Assembly: GCA_002368955.1 (NCBI GenBank)
Contig: DFDY01000074.1
Location: 1-18,370 of the forward strand
DNA from: Bacteroidales bacterium UBA3816
GTDB taxonomy: Bacteria; Bacteroidota; Bacteroidia; Bacteroidales; P3
Direction: 5' to 3'
Length of the DNA: 18,370 nucleotides
In this document: positions 1-8,175 of the stretch, piece after piece
Position numbering within the stretch: position 1 is the first letter of the stretch
Layout: the number at the start of each line of letters is the position of its first letter
Notes under the pieces: model-generated
Database searches by the model: none
The model's input: the letters and a program-made list of their open reading frames with translations, nothing else
Told to the model about the DNA's origin: nothing
Position numbers and translations under genes: made by a program

Positions 1-338
1 GCATTGGGCACCATGAAGTACTCGTCGTCGTGGACACGGTAGACCAGCATGTCGTCCACTACGCCACCCTGACCGTTGGGAAGGCAGGTGTACTGGACTT
101 TGCCGTCGTAGAGGTCCTCGATGTTGTTGGTGGTGACGTACTGCATAAAGTGTTTGGCGATGGGGCCTTTGGCGCGGAATTCGCCCATGTGGCTGACATC
201 GAAAACGCCCACGTTGTTGCGGACATTGTTGTGTTCTTCAACGAGGCCGGTGTATTGGATGGGCATGTTGTAGCCTGCAAATTCGGCCATCTTGGCTCCA
301 AGTGAAATGTGGAGGTCGGTATACGGAGTGGTTTTCAT
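1..338 (-). CDS. gcvT: Aminomethyltransferase, glycine cleavage system T protein (5' part only)
   Basis: The visible 112 residues match the N-terminus of GcvT, which transfers the aminomethyl-derived one-carbon unit to tetrahydrofolate, releasing ammonia, in cytosolic glycine cleavage. Recognisable blocks are KTTPYTDLH at the start, the stretch around residues 16-27 (KMAEFAGYNMPIQY), the VGVFDVSHMGE block near residues 44-54 and GGVVDDMLVYR near 93-103, all conserved in the family. The family is about 360 residues, so roughly two thirds lies beyond the left edge. The start is the ATG at 336-338, preceded by an AT-rich leader and a good Bacteroidetes promoter. It is a separate unit from the minus-strand block to its right, with a probable terminator in between. 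The identification is secure; nothing can be said about the C-terminal half. Confidence 0.95.
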   Translation of the reverse strand, partial: MKTTPYTDLHISLGAKMAEFAGYNMPIQYTGLVEEHNNVRNNVGVFDVSHMGEFRAKGPIAKHFMQYVTTNNIEDLYDGKVQYTCLPNGQGGVVDDMLVYRVHDDEYFMVPN

Positions 339-396
339 TATGTAAATATTTTATTTATAATTATTTGTATTTTATTTTCGGGCAAAAATATTTTTA

Positions 397-426
397 CAAA
401 TATACACTTTTTTTTGAGATAATCAA
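397..426 (-). promoter_or_regulatory. Bacteroidetes-type promoter of gcvT
   Basis: Read on the minus strand, a perfect -7 box TATATTTG (397-404, fits TAnnTTTG) lies 19 bases downstream of a TTG (424-426), matching the -33/-7 spacing known for the Bacteroidetes housekeeping sigma factor. Transcription would begin near 390, giving a leader of about 50 bases that is almost pure A/T and lacks a Shine-Dalgarno sequence. The motif and spacing are visible; activity is inferred. Confidence 0.7.
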
Positions 427-634
427 TTTTTTATGGACACTTTGTCGTTGAGCAGTGATGTCGAACACTACTTTGCATACTTTGGAGTATGGATTGTTTG
501 GGCGTGGGGAAGCTTACCCAGAGTTTGTTTCAAAATGCTTGACATGCCCCAAGCATTACCTTACCGACTCGCTCTGTAGTCGGGGTGGATGTGGGCGGAG
601 TGCGATTGGGAAGCGTGTGGGAAGTGGTCGTGAG

Positions 635-696
635 ACAATAAAATAACGTCTCAGAGTATGGCTTGGTGAAAGTCTTCTGAGACGTCATTTTATTGT
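635..696 (-). terminator. Probable terminator of the minus-strand gene block
   Basis: Arms 635-655 and 676-696 pair in 20 of 21 positions around a 20-base loop; the core is ACGTCTCAGA/TCTGAGACGT. On the minus strand the second arm ends in the T-rich run TTATTTTATTGT, as expected for an intrinsic terminator, and it lies about 80 bases after the stop codon of the M6 peptidase gene. Because the outer arms are A/T-rich on both sides, it could also work in the plus direction, although no plus-strand gene ends here. An extra TGAGAC at 631-636 could pair with GTCTCA at 648-653 and compete with the long stem. Confidence 0.65.
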
Positions 697-776
697 GGGT
701 TCAAATTGCCTCTTGCCGAACGGTTTGGCTTCTCAATGGTTAGAGGTAGGGCTCTTTTTTGTGAGGAGCATTGCTG

Positions 777-3632
777 TTACCGGCCGCTGACTAGCAGTTT
801 TACGGGCTTGTTGTCGCCCACGCGGAGGAGGTAGACCCCCGGGGCGGGCAGTTGGAAGGTGACGGGGTTGGCGTGGTGGGCATCGGCCCGGGCCACCAGT
901 CGGCCCATTACGTCGTAGACGGCCATTGCCTCTTGTTCGGCTCCGCTGACGGTGATGCTCTGCTGCTTGGTCATGACCACGAAGCCTCCGGGTTGGTCAT
1001 TGTCGATGGCGAGGTGGGAGTGGAAGTAGGCCACGAGAAGGGTGTCGGAGGTGAGTTGGAGTTGGCGGGGGTTCTGCGTGTTGTCGTCGTTCCAGCGGAC
1101 AAAGATGCAGTCTCTGCGGGGGAAGGCTTGGATGGTGATGGTCTCGTTCTGGTCGTAGAGACCTTCGCCGGTCACGGTGCCTAGGTCGTTATTGTCGGAG
1201 ATGATGCAGGCGTAGACGTAGGAGCTGTTGTTGGGGCAGCCTGTGAATTTGGCGTTTAGGCGGTAGAAGTAGCAACTGTTGCTGCCGACGATGCTGTCTT
1301 GTGCTGGGTCGGGGTTGGCGCTTCCGCTGTAATAGACGGAGGTCATTCTTTTGTCGGTGGAGTGGGTGTAGAATTTGTTGTTGAGGCGACTGGGTTCGGT
1401 TGAGTTGTCGTCGATGACAAGCACTAGGTTGTCTGTGCCATTGTAGTGGAAGGTGTTGTCGAGCACTATTTCATTCCAGCCTTGGGCGAAGTGCAATTGG
1501 CCGGTGTATACTTGGGTGAGTTGCTCGAAGGGTACGGAACGGATGCTGTCGTTGAAGGAGGTGAGCGTGGTGTTGCCTAGGTAAATGGTGCAGTTGTCTT
1601 TGTTTAGGGCATAGTTGGTGGAATAGTGCAGGCTGAGGGTGCTGATGTTTTTTTCGCCGTGGAGTTCGTCGGCGGTGTAGATGGATTGGAAGCAGTTGTA
1701 TTTCTGGTTGTATTGGAATGGGATGCAGGGACTTTGTTCGATGGTATACCAGCCGATGGTGTCGGTGTGGGGATTGTTGCAGAGCTCGGTGTGGAAGGTT
1801 TGGGCAGAGGCCATTTGGCTGCTGTCGGCATAATTATTGGAGTCGACGAAATCGTAGAGTGAGCGCACTGTCCATTCATAAATGGTGTTGGGCTCCAGTC
1901 CCAGGATTGTTTTGTGGGGTGTGCCAACCAACATTTGGCGGTAGGGTTCGCCGCTGCCTGCAGGGCGGTAGCTTAGGCGGTAGGCGTTGCCGTTGCCTTT
2001 CCACGAGAGGGTGGCACTGGAGGAGGTGATGCGTTGGACTTTTAGGTCGGCCGGGGTGGTGCGGTTGGTGTAGCGGAAGCGGCAGGTGTTGCCCGGGGTG
2101 GAGATATTGGTGATGGCGAAGGACATGTCGCGGGTGCCTTCGGAGAGATAGGGAAAGGGGTTGGTGGAGGGGGAGAACTCTGTGCGGTTGCGTGCAGGGG
2201 TGAAATAGGATTCGGACAGTGAACCGTTCTCATTGTCGGAGGTGGCTCCGGCGCGGAAGACCCACACTTCGTTGAAATGGGTGGCGCCATCGTAGCCCGC
2301 GTTGCCATCGAAGCGGGTGTCAACACGGTAGATGACTAGACCTTTGCCGGGCAGGGTGGTCTCGAAGGTTTCGGTGTTGTCGCGATATTCAACCACATAA
2401 AACTGGTCGGGGTCGGCACTGGGGAACCGTAGGGCCATGGTGCCGGGAACGCTGTCGGCGTTGGAGTGGAGGGTGTAGACACCGGGAGTGGTGATTAGGG
2501 GAATGCTGTCGAGCCAGTTGCCGTACTTGTATTTGAGCCATGCCAGGGAGTGCTGTGGGGGCTTGGAGTTGGTGGCCATGAGGTCCCAAATGCCCACGGG
2601 TGTGCCGGTGCCGTCGTTGGAGTTGTAGTGGTAGAGGTCGGGGGCACCGAGTGAATGGAACATTTCGTGACAGAAGGTGCTGGTGCCAAAGTAGTCGTCG
2701 CCAGCCCCTTCAAGGGCAAAGTTGAAGGTATTGACCCGCTTGCCGTTGATGAACACATCATGACCATAGAGGTTCCACTTGTGAGGCCACAGAAGGTCAC
2801 TCCAACCAGTGTAGGAGCCTTTGACTACAAAGTTGACATTGTCGATATTGCCGTCGTTGTCGCAGTCGAGATTGTAGGAGGTGGGGATGGGGGAAGAGTC
2901 GTTTATCCAGTTGACGGCACTGACCAGCAGGTCAAACTCGCGCTGGGAGCGGTTGTTGCTGGTGTAGCCGATGGGGTTGTTCTCGTTGTAGGGCATGTAG
3001 TAGGCTCTGGGATGTTCGGATTTGTAGGAGAGGATCTGGTTGCCGTCGGGGGTGGGTGCGTAGTAGGTGCGGATGAAAATCTTGTTGTAGGAGGCGCGCT
3101 TGAAATAGTTGTAGACTGACGTAGAGTTGGTTCGCGAGGAGTCGCTGAACATGCGGTCGATATCTGAGAGTGGGCGGGTGTAGACTGTGTCGTCGGCAAA
3201 ACGGATGAAGATGACCAGATTGCAGAAGTCGCCGTGGTTGCGCCCACTGGTTTTGGGCAGCGAGGACTGATATTGCTCGGGAATGTCCCACTGGTGGCGC
3301 AGTTTCTGGTATTCCTGCTGGGTGATGCTGATGCCGGGTACGAGGCCCACTTGGGCAGGATTGACAGAGTTGACCAAGTGGTCGGTAGGGACGATTTGGC
3401 CGTCTTTGCTGGCCGTGGCATATACCCAATAGCCAGCCCGGTTCTGCACTATGGTGTAGTTTTCGGCATCGTGGTAACGATGATAGAATTCGTCGCCGGT
3501 GACAAAGAAGTGGACTGTGTCGCCATTGGGTTGAATCTGATTGACTGGCATCTTTTCAACATATACGGCTGAGGCACTATTGGCGCAAAGGAGTGTGACC
3601 AGAAGAATACAAATTTGATAGATATGTTTCAT
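777..3632 (-). CDS. M6 family metallopeptidase with T9SS C-terminal sorting domain
   Basis: This 951-residue secreted protease starts with a signal peptide (residues 1 to about 22, ending ANSASA). The M6 (immune inhibitor A-like) catalytic domain spans about 85-460 and carries the zinc motif HEMFH at 322-326 followed by SLGAPDLYH, with E323 as catalytic base; this HExxHxLGxPDLY form is diagnostic of M6. A fibronectin type III-like domain follows (about 526-615), then a beta-rich segment (about 620-800) resembling the jelly-roll regions of Bacteroidetes cell-surface proteins, an InlB/Listeria-Bacteroides-type repeat (about 806-870), and a T9SS type A sorting domain (about 883-951, with AVYDVMGRLV and PAPGVYLLRV). 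It should be exported by Sec, moved across the outer membrane by T9SS, and anchored or released after tail removal. It is the last gene of the block, 20 bases after the MATE gene. The substrate is unknown. Confidence 0.9.
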   Translation of the reverse strand: MKHIYQICILLVTLLCANSASAVYVEKMPVNQIQPNGDTVHFFVTGDEFYHRYHDAENYTIVQNRAGYWVYATASKDGQIVPTDHLVNSVNPAQVGLVPGISITQQEYQKLRHQWDIPEQYQSSLPKTSGRNHGDFCNLVIFIRFADDTVYTRPLSDIDRMFSDSSRTNSTSVYNYFKRASYNKIFIRTYYAPTPDGNQILSYKSEHPRAYYMPYNENNPIGYTSNNRSQREFDLLVSAVNWINDSSPIPTSYNLDCDNDGNIDNVNFVVKGSYTGWSDLLWPHKWNLYGHDVFINGKRVNTFNFALEGAGDDYFGTSTFCHEMFHSLGAPDLYHYNSNDGTGTPVGIWDLMATNSKPPQHSLAWLKYKYGNWLDSIPLITTPGVYTLHSNADSVPGTMALRFPSADPDQFYVVEYRDNTETFETTLPGKGLVIYRVDTRFDGNAGYDGATHFNEVWVFRAGATSDNENGSLSESYFTPARNRTEFSPSTNPFPYLSEGTRDMSFAITNISTPGNTCRFRYTNRTTPADLKVQRITSSSATLSWKGNGNAYRLSYRPAGSGEPYRQMLVGTPHKTILGLEPNTIYEWTVRSLYDFVDSNNYADSSQMASAQTFHTELCNNPHTDTIGWYTIEQSPCIPFQYNQKYNCFQSIYTADELHGEKNISTLSLHYSTNYALNKDNCTIYLGNTTLTSFNDSIRSVPFEQLTQVYTGQLHFAQGWNEIVLDNTFHYNGTDNLVLVIDDNSTEPSRLNNKFYTHSTDKRMTSVYYSGSANPDPAQDSIVGSNSCYFYRLNAKFTGCPNNSSYVYACIISDNNDLGTVTGEGLYDQNETITIQAFPRRDCIFVRWNDDNTQNPRQLQLTSDTLLVAYFHSHLAIDNDQPGGFVVMTKQQSITVSGAEQEAMAVYDVMGRLVARADAHHANPVTFQLPAPGVYLLRVGDNKPVKLLVSGR

Positions 3633-3652
3633 TAATAATTGGGGTTAATAAA

Positions 3653-5026
3653 TTAGTATGCTAGTTTATATACTGATTTTTTGAGTGTGAGGGCCTGTAG
3701 GATGCCACGGAGGGCAAGATAGACCATAAAGGCTGTCCACAATATGTTGTTCCAGACATAAGAGTCGGGAGCTGCAGGGTTGAGTAAAAAGTGTTTGCCC
3801 AGATAATATATGGCAAAGAAGGAGGCCGAAGCCACAAACATGCAGTTGCGCATAGTGCGGGTGGCTGTGGCTCCGACAAATATGCCGTCGAAGAGGAAGG
3901 CAGCAAAGCCGCAGACGGGGATGGCAAGTGTCCAAAACATGTAGTCTTTGGCTCCATCGACTACCTCGGGCTTGTCGCTGAAGAGGTGCAGGAACTCATC
4001 GCCGCAGGCGGCATATAGGATTGTGAAGAGGACCGTCAGGCCCAGTCCCCAGCATAGGAGCAGCCGCACGGAGAGACGGAGGGATTTGGGGTCCTTGGCT
4101 CCAATGTATCGGCCCACCAGTGATTCTCCCGCATAGGCAAACCCATCCATCATATAGCTGAAGAGGGTGAAGAACTGCATAAGCAGGGCATCGATGGCCA
4201 GCACCTCGGGACTGATGCGGCCACTGGCGGCAGTGACGAAGGTGAAGACCGTGGCCAAGCAGACTGTGCGAAGGAATATGTCGCCGTTGACTTTGAAGAA
4301 ACGGCGCATCTCCTTCCATTGCAGCGAGTCATTGAGGAGGCGGTTTGCTCTTTTTCTGGGCGAGGGGTTGGGCTCTTGGGCGTATTGCCTGAAGAGGTGG
4401 CCATATTTGCGCACCATGAAGAAGAGACCGACTGCAAGGCCGCTGTATTGGGCTATGACGGTTCCGAGGGCTACGCCTCGAATGCCCCAATGGAACACTA
4501 GAACGAAGAGCAGGCTGCACAGAATGTTGACCGTATTGAGGAAAATGGCAATCCACATGGGCAGCCGAGAGTTTTGCATGCCAATGAACCACCCCTTGAC
4601 GGCATAGAGACCAAGGGTGGCCGGCGCGGCCCATATCCTTACAAAGAAATAGGCCAAGGCCAGTTGGAGTATGTGCGGCTCTTTATCGACACGGAAAATG
4701 ATTTCGGACAGGCGGGCTATGGGCCATTGAAGTAGCAGTAGAACTAGGGCAATGATTAGGGCTAAGGAGAAGGCCCTAACGAAGATGCGGACGGCTTCGC
4801 GCAGGTCCTGCGCCCCATAGGCTTGGGCAGTGAAGCCACTCGTTCCCATGCGTAGGAAACCAAAGTTCCAGTAGATTAGGTTGAAAATCTGTGTGCCGAT
4901 GGCGATGGCTCCCAGATGGGCGGTGCTGAGGTGGCCCACAATAGCCATATCCACCATGCCCAATAAGGGCACGGTGATATTGGTTATTATGTTGGGTAGA
5001 GCCAGCCCCAAGATGCGTTTGTTCAT
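3653..5026 (-). CDS. MATE family efflux transporter (DinF/NorM-like)
   Basis: The 457-residue protein is a polytopic inner-membrane transporter of the multidrug and toxic compound extrusion family, with the usual length and about 12 membrane segments in two pseudo-symmetric halves (about 1-220 and 235-457). The N-terminus (LALPNIITNITVPLLGMVDMA, spanning residues 8-28, then IVGHL) is the typical first helix of the DinF branch, and the block near 61-73 (GTSGFTAQAYGAQ) matches the conserved loop after helix 2. MATE proteins exchange Na+ or H+ for cationic or other compounds; the substrate here cannot be read from sequence. The gene begins 6 bases after the Omp28-like gene and ends 20 bases before the M6 peptidase gene, so it is probably co-transcribed with both. 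Family assignment is firm; the physiological role is open. Confidence 0.93.
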   Translation of the reverse strand: MNKRILGLALPNIITNITVPLLGMVDMAIVGHLSTAHLGAIAIGTQIFNLIYWNFGFLRMGTSGFTAQAYGAQDLREAVRIFVRAFSLALIIALVLLLLQWPIARLSEIIFRVDKEPHILQLALAYFFVRIWAAPATLGLYAVKGWFIGMQNSRLPMWIAIFLNTVNILCSLLFVLVFHWGIRGVALGTVIAQYSGLAVGLFFMVRKYGHLFRQYAQEPNPSPRKRANRLLNDSLQWKEMRRFFKVNGDIFLRTVCLATVFTFVTAASGRISPEVLAIDALLMQFFTLFSYMMDGFAYAGESLVGRYIGAKDPKSLRLSVRLLLCWGLGLTVLFTILYAACGDEFLHLFSDKPEVVDGAKDYMFWTLAIPVCGFAAFLFDGIFVGATATRTMRNCMFVASASFFAIYYLGKHFLLNPAAPDSYVWNNILWTAFMVYLALRGILQALTLKKSVYKLAY

Positions 5027-5032
5027 CTGGGA

Positions 5033-5890
5033 CTATTTCAGTTCGCACTCAGCGGAGTTGATGATTTGGCGGGTTTCCTTGTTGGAGACAAATGCAACTA
5101 GATGACAGTGTTCGGGCAGGCAGTCCTCGCGGAGGTCGAAGGAGAGGGACACAAACCGACGGGTGCCTTTTGTACCGCTGGCATCAATGTCCATGCCCCA
5201 TTCGTTGGTGACTACCTGGCGAAGGACATGGTTTTGTGCGTAATTGTCAAATTCTTCGCCTTGGCCACGTTGGGTGGTGAAGATGCTGTCTTCGATAACC
5301 AACAGCGTGAGTGTCTGAGGAACAGTGAGGTCGTCCTTATAGTCAAGGTAGATGTCGGCGGTATAGTTGTTGCCTGCGTTGTGGCGCGATAGTACCTGCA
5401 CAGCCACTTGGGCGGAGCGGTTGACGATGGCATCGATGCGGTCGTCGAACCCAGCGGTGGGGGTGAAGAGATCCCATGAGGAACCGCTATGTGTGCGGTT
5501 GACTATGGCGGAGGGCTGTGCGGTTATGCCAAAAAACTCGAACCACGCGGTGCCCTCTTCAGTGCGGAGGTCTTGCTCGCCATTCAATGGTTCGCCGAAG
5601 CGCCCAGAGTGGACTCCTATGGCCAAAAGGGTTTCGCCATATTTGCCAAGGGCGGTGTTGATGACTACGTCGGCATCGGGACAGTTAGTGCAACGCACTC
5701 CTGTGTATTTCTCTACGATTGCCCGTTGGGTGGCGGGGAGTTCTATGTCGCTGTCGTACCAGGTGCCGGTGTTGCCGCTAAAGACAATGTAGTTGCCGTT
5801 GGCATCGGCCTCTATTTTGTCACAGGATGCAAACAGGAGAAGGCCGGCAAAGAAGATTGATAATATCTTTGTTGTTTTCATTATTTTCAT
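5033..5890 (-). CDS. Omp28-like outer membrane lipoprotein with thioredoxin-like CxxC motif
   Basis: The 285-residue product has a lipoprotein signal peptide: hydrophobic residues 9-21 followed by the lipobox-like FASC, giving an acylated Cys23. Residues 59-72 (VEKYTGVRCTNCPD) carry a CTNC motif (C67, C70), and QPS at 125-127 supplies a proline where thioredoxin folds have a cis-Pro. This arrangement is typical of Omp28-related proteins first noted in Porphyromonas and common in Bacteroidetes; their function is not firmly known. The C-terminal half (about 150-285) is beta-rich and uncharacterised. The start could be the ATG at 5890 or a second ATG at 5881 (MKTTK); both give the same mature protein. 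It sits 13 bases after the DUF6029 gene and 6 bases before the MATE gene, and shares the block with a TlpA-like protein, suggesting a redox-linked envelope role (inference). Confidence 0.87.
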   Translation of the reverse strand: MKIMKTTKILSIFFAGLLLFASCDKIEADANGNYIVFSGNTGTWYDSDIELPATQRAIVEKYTGVRCTNCPDADVVINTALGKYGETLLAIGVHSGRFGEPLNGEQDLRTEEGTAWFEFFGITAQPSAIVNRTHSGSSWDLFTPTAGFDDRIDAIVNRSAQVAVQVLSRHNAGNNYTADIYLDYKDDLTVPQTLTLLVIEDSIFTTQRGQGEEFDNYAQNHVLRQVVTNEWGMDIDASGTKGTRRFVSLSFDLREDCLPEHCHLVAFVSNKETRQIINSAECELK

Positions 5891-5903
5891 TTATTGAAGG
5901 GGG

Positions 5904-7571
5904 TTAGAAGGATGTGGTGAGGCTGAAGGTGAGTCCGTTGCTGGCAGGCACTTGGCGGCAGACTCCACCAATGCAGAGCAGGCCTTCGCGCTGTTTGCCA
6001 TAGCCCAGCTGTAGACGGGTGGCACCGTGGTTGTAGCCCACGCTGACGTTGTAATAGTTGCCTACGCCGTCGCGATAGGCATACTGGTCGCTGACAGAGA
6101 CAAACCATGCACTGGTGAAATTGTATTCAACCAATCCCATAATCCAGTTGCCGCAACGTTTGTCGTCGACATTGGGGTCATACTTGCTGTCGCTTGCCAT
6201 CCATTCGGCCTCGAAGCGGAGGACGTTCTTCTTGTTGATTTTCCATGTGAGGTCGCCCACTAGGATGTGGTTGTGGTGCAGCTGACCTTCGTGGCCTTCC
6301 ACAATGGGGTTGAATATCTGGTAGCCGTATGTGCAGGTTAGTTTCAGTTTGGAGTTGAGCTTTTTGGCCACTTCGAGAGAGGCATCGGCGTAGTAGAGGT
6401 CGCCCGTCTTGAACCACTCAGAGGTGTAGCCAAGGGTGCCGTTGCCACCTATGCGGTTGGTGTCGATGCCGGTGATGATGGCTCCGTTGAGGTGGATGTC
6501 GGTTCCATATTTGCCGCCCAGCAGGGTTTCTTTCTTAATCTTATACATCACGTCGGCCTGCAGCCCCATCTCGCCAGTGGTCTGTGTGGCATAGGGGTAC
6601 ATGCTGAGGAAGGCGTATGTGTGCTGCTTGGTGATGGCGGGAATGTAGTTGATATATAGCATTTCGCCACTCTCAGTGCGAACCGATTTGAAACTCATGT
6701 TGTCCACCCGCTTGGCTTGGACATTGGCGCTGAACCCTTTTTGAGAATAGGTTGCGTTGAGCATCAGGGCTTCTCCTTCACGATAGATGAAGTCATTCAT
6801 GACACTGGGGTCCTGACCTTTGTGGGCATATTCTGCCTGAAGCGACCAGTTGCCGTAGTTGATGTCGGCACGGACCGCACCGGCTCCCACATTCAGCGGC
6901 AGGCTAAGCCGGTAGGCGGGATTGCCGGAGAAGGAGATGGTTTGGTCGGGTTCGTACTTGCTGACAAATCCGGCCCCCATGGTCAGACGGAATTTGCTGT
7001 CGGCCATGGCCTTGATGACACTGTTGAAGTTGACTTCACCATCGATGCCACGCACTATGCCGTTGCCATACTCCCAGTAGTAGCGTTGTTTGCCTGCAAG
7101 GGCTTTCACCGTGACCCCTTCGAATGGGCGTAGGGCAACATTCAGACCCAGCAATGAGTTATCGACTCCAAGGTAGCGGTCTTCATAGGCGCGCAGAATC
7201 ATGCCGCTGCCGAATTGCTCATAGAAATTACCCACGGTGACACTGAGTTTGTCGCCATTATAAGCGGCAAAGTAGTTGGCTATGCCTTGGCCTTGATACT
7301 TGGAGTTGAAGCCCAGCATGGGGTTCTGGTAGGCTTCGAAACGGAGGCCGGCACTGAAATTGCCGTTGGTGTAAAGAATGTCCGCGCGGGCATTCATAAG
7401 CAGTTTTTCAGGAACGTCGGCAGCACCGATAACAGAGTCGGCATGTGAAATTTGGCCGTCGAGTTGGATATTGCCTGTAACGTGGCCTCCCAGAATGCCC
7501 TGGGCATTGCCCACAAAAGAAACAGCAAGCAGCAGGGCCAGCAGAGGCAGTCGTTTGCGATTAATCTTCAT
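5904..7571 (-). CDS. DUF6029 family outer membrane beta-barrel protein
   Basis: The 555-residue protein has a Sec signal peptide (residues 1 to about 23, ending GNAQ) and alternating aromatic/hydrophobic beta-strand patterns along its whole length, ending in GLTFSLTTSF with a terminal Phe as expected for a substrate of the outer-membrane BAM machinery. The N-terminal part (GNIQLDGQ, then NYFAAYNGDKLSVTVGNFYEQFG) matches the Bacteroidetes family DUF6029, whose function is unknown. A notable feature is the CIGGVC pair (C533, C538) in the turn before the last strand, which in a standard barrel would face outside. It lies 24 bases downstream of the tlpA-like gene and 13 bases upstream of the Omp28-like gene. 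No TonB box or plug domain is seen, so it is not a TonB-dependent receptor. A role as a channel or protein scaffold is possible. Confidence 0.85.
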   Translation of the reverse strand: MKINRKRLPLLALLLAVSFVGNAQGILGGHVTGNIQLDGQISHADSVIGAADVPEKLLMNARADILYTNGNFSAGLRFEAYQNPMLGFNSKYQGQGIANYFAAYNGDKLSVTVGNFYEQFGSGMILRAYEDRYLGVDNSLLGLNVALRPFEGVTVKALAGKQRYYWEYGNGIVRGIDGEVNFNSVIKAMADSKFRLTMGAGFVSKYEPDQTISFSGNPAYRLSLPLNVGAGAVRADINYGNWSLQAEYAHKGQDPSVMNDFIYREGEALMLNATYSQKGFSANVQAKRVDNMSFKSVRTESGEMLYINYIPAITKQHTYAFLSMYPYATQTTGEMGLQADVMYKIKKETLLGGKYGTDIHLNGAIITGIDTNRIGGNGTLGYTSEWFKTGDLYYADASLEVAKKLNSKLKLTCTYGYQIFNPIVEGHEGQLHHNHILVGDLTWKINKKNVLRFEAEWMASDSKYDPNVDDKRCGNWIMGLVEYNFTSAWFVSVSDQYAYRDGVGNYYNVSVGYNHGATRLQLGYGKQREGLLCIGGVCRQVPASNGLTFSLTTSF

Positions 7572-7595
7572 TGATGATAGGGTTTTGTGTTGTGT

Positions 7596-8102
7596 TTACT
7601 CGGCTGTTTCGGCTGCGGCTTTCTTCACCACTTCCAGCAGTTCTTCTTCGCTGCCTTCGACAAAAGAGGTGTGCTGCCAAATGATTTCGCCCTTGCCGTT
7701 GACGACAAAAGTATGCGGCACATTGACTACATTCATGGCACGTTTAAAGTCTTGGTTTTGGTCAAGATAGACTTCGTATTCCCAGCCGTTTCCATCCACA
7801 TGGGGCTTTACGCGGTTGGCACTGCGGGCATCGTCGATAGAGATGGCCACTAGTTTTACACCGGTTTCTTCCTGCCATTCTTCATAGACTTCCTTGATGG
7901 TGTTGAGTTCACGGTTGCAAGGTTTGCACCATGTGGCCCAGAAACTGATAATCATTGGTTTGCCGTCATTCTGAATGGCGGATGTCTGCACAGAGGTGCC
8001 GTCAAGTGCCTTGAGGGTGATGTTCTGAGGCAGGGTTGCATTTTGCGCCATGGCAAAGGTGGCAAAGGCCATGAAAACCAGTGAAAGAACGATTTTTTTC
8101 AT
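7596..8102 (-). CDS. TlpA-like periplasmic thiol-disulfide oxidoreductase
   Basis: This 168-residue thioredoxin-fold protein has a cleavable signal peptide (residues 1 to about 20, ending FAMAQ) and so acts in the periplasm. The redox centre is WCKPC (W58, C59, C62) after IISFWAT, and the cis-proline is in NVPHTFV (P129). Residues 130-143 (HTFVVNGKGEIIWQ) form the usual strand-turn-strand after it. The length suits a single-domain TlpA/ResA-type protein, which usually reduces disulfides in cytochrome c or other envelope proteins using electrons from CcdA/DsbD. No such membrane donor is encoded in this window. It is the first gene after the largest gap in the minus block (73 A/T-rich bases), so it may head its own unit with the DUF6029 and Omp28-like genes. 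The family is certain; the partner proteins are not. Confidence 0.92.
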   Translation of the reverse strand: MKKIVLSLVFMAFATFAMAQNATLPQNITLKALDGTSVQTSAIQNDGKPMIISFWATWCKPCNRELNTIKEVYEEWQEETGVKLVAISIDDARSANRVKPHVDGNGWEYEVYLDQNQDFKRAMNVVNVPHTFVVNGKGEIIWQHTSFVEGSEEELLEVVKKAAAETAE

Positions 8103-8175
8103 GTTATTAATGTTTAATAGTTTTTATTATGTATTATTTCTTTTAAATTTATTGTATCATAATTCTATTGTAGGG

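Larger units (their letters stand above)
339..776. other. 438-base intergenic region with several hairpins, no convincing gene
   Basis: The left 90 bases are the gcvT leader and promoter. The middle part is richer in G and holds three short perfect hairpins: CATACT/AGTATG with a 4-base loop (476-491), AATGCTTG/CAAGCATT with an 8-base loop (534-557) and CCGACT/AGTCGG with an 8-base loop (564-583). The right part holds the long inverted repeat annotated separately. A 63-codon open frame at 455-646 has no recognisable domain and is not called. I found no TAnnTTTG box on the plus strand and no second one on the minus strand, so an independent RNA gene is possible but unsupported. Confidence 0.5.

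Noticed and set aside
455..646. 63-codon open frame in the intergenic region right of gcvT
   Set aside because: No recognisable domain, no promoter box or translation signal, and it runs into the terminator-like inverted repeat and across three hairpins.
2655..3119. 154-codon plus-strand frame opposite the M6 peptidase gene
   Set aside because: Val/Gly-rich antisense shadow; the opposite strand encodes the HExxH catalytic domain.
5904..7571. DUF6029 barrel as a TonB-dependent receptor
   Set aside because: At 555 residues with no plug domain, TonB box or carboxypeptidase-like N-terminal domain, and no SusD partner nearby, it does not fit that family.
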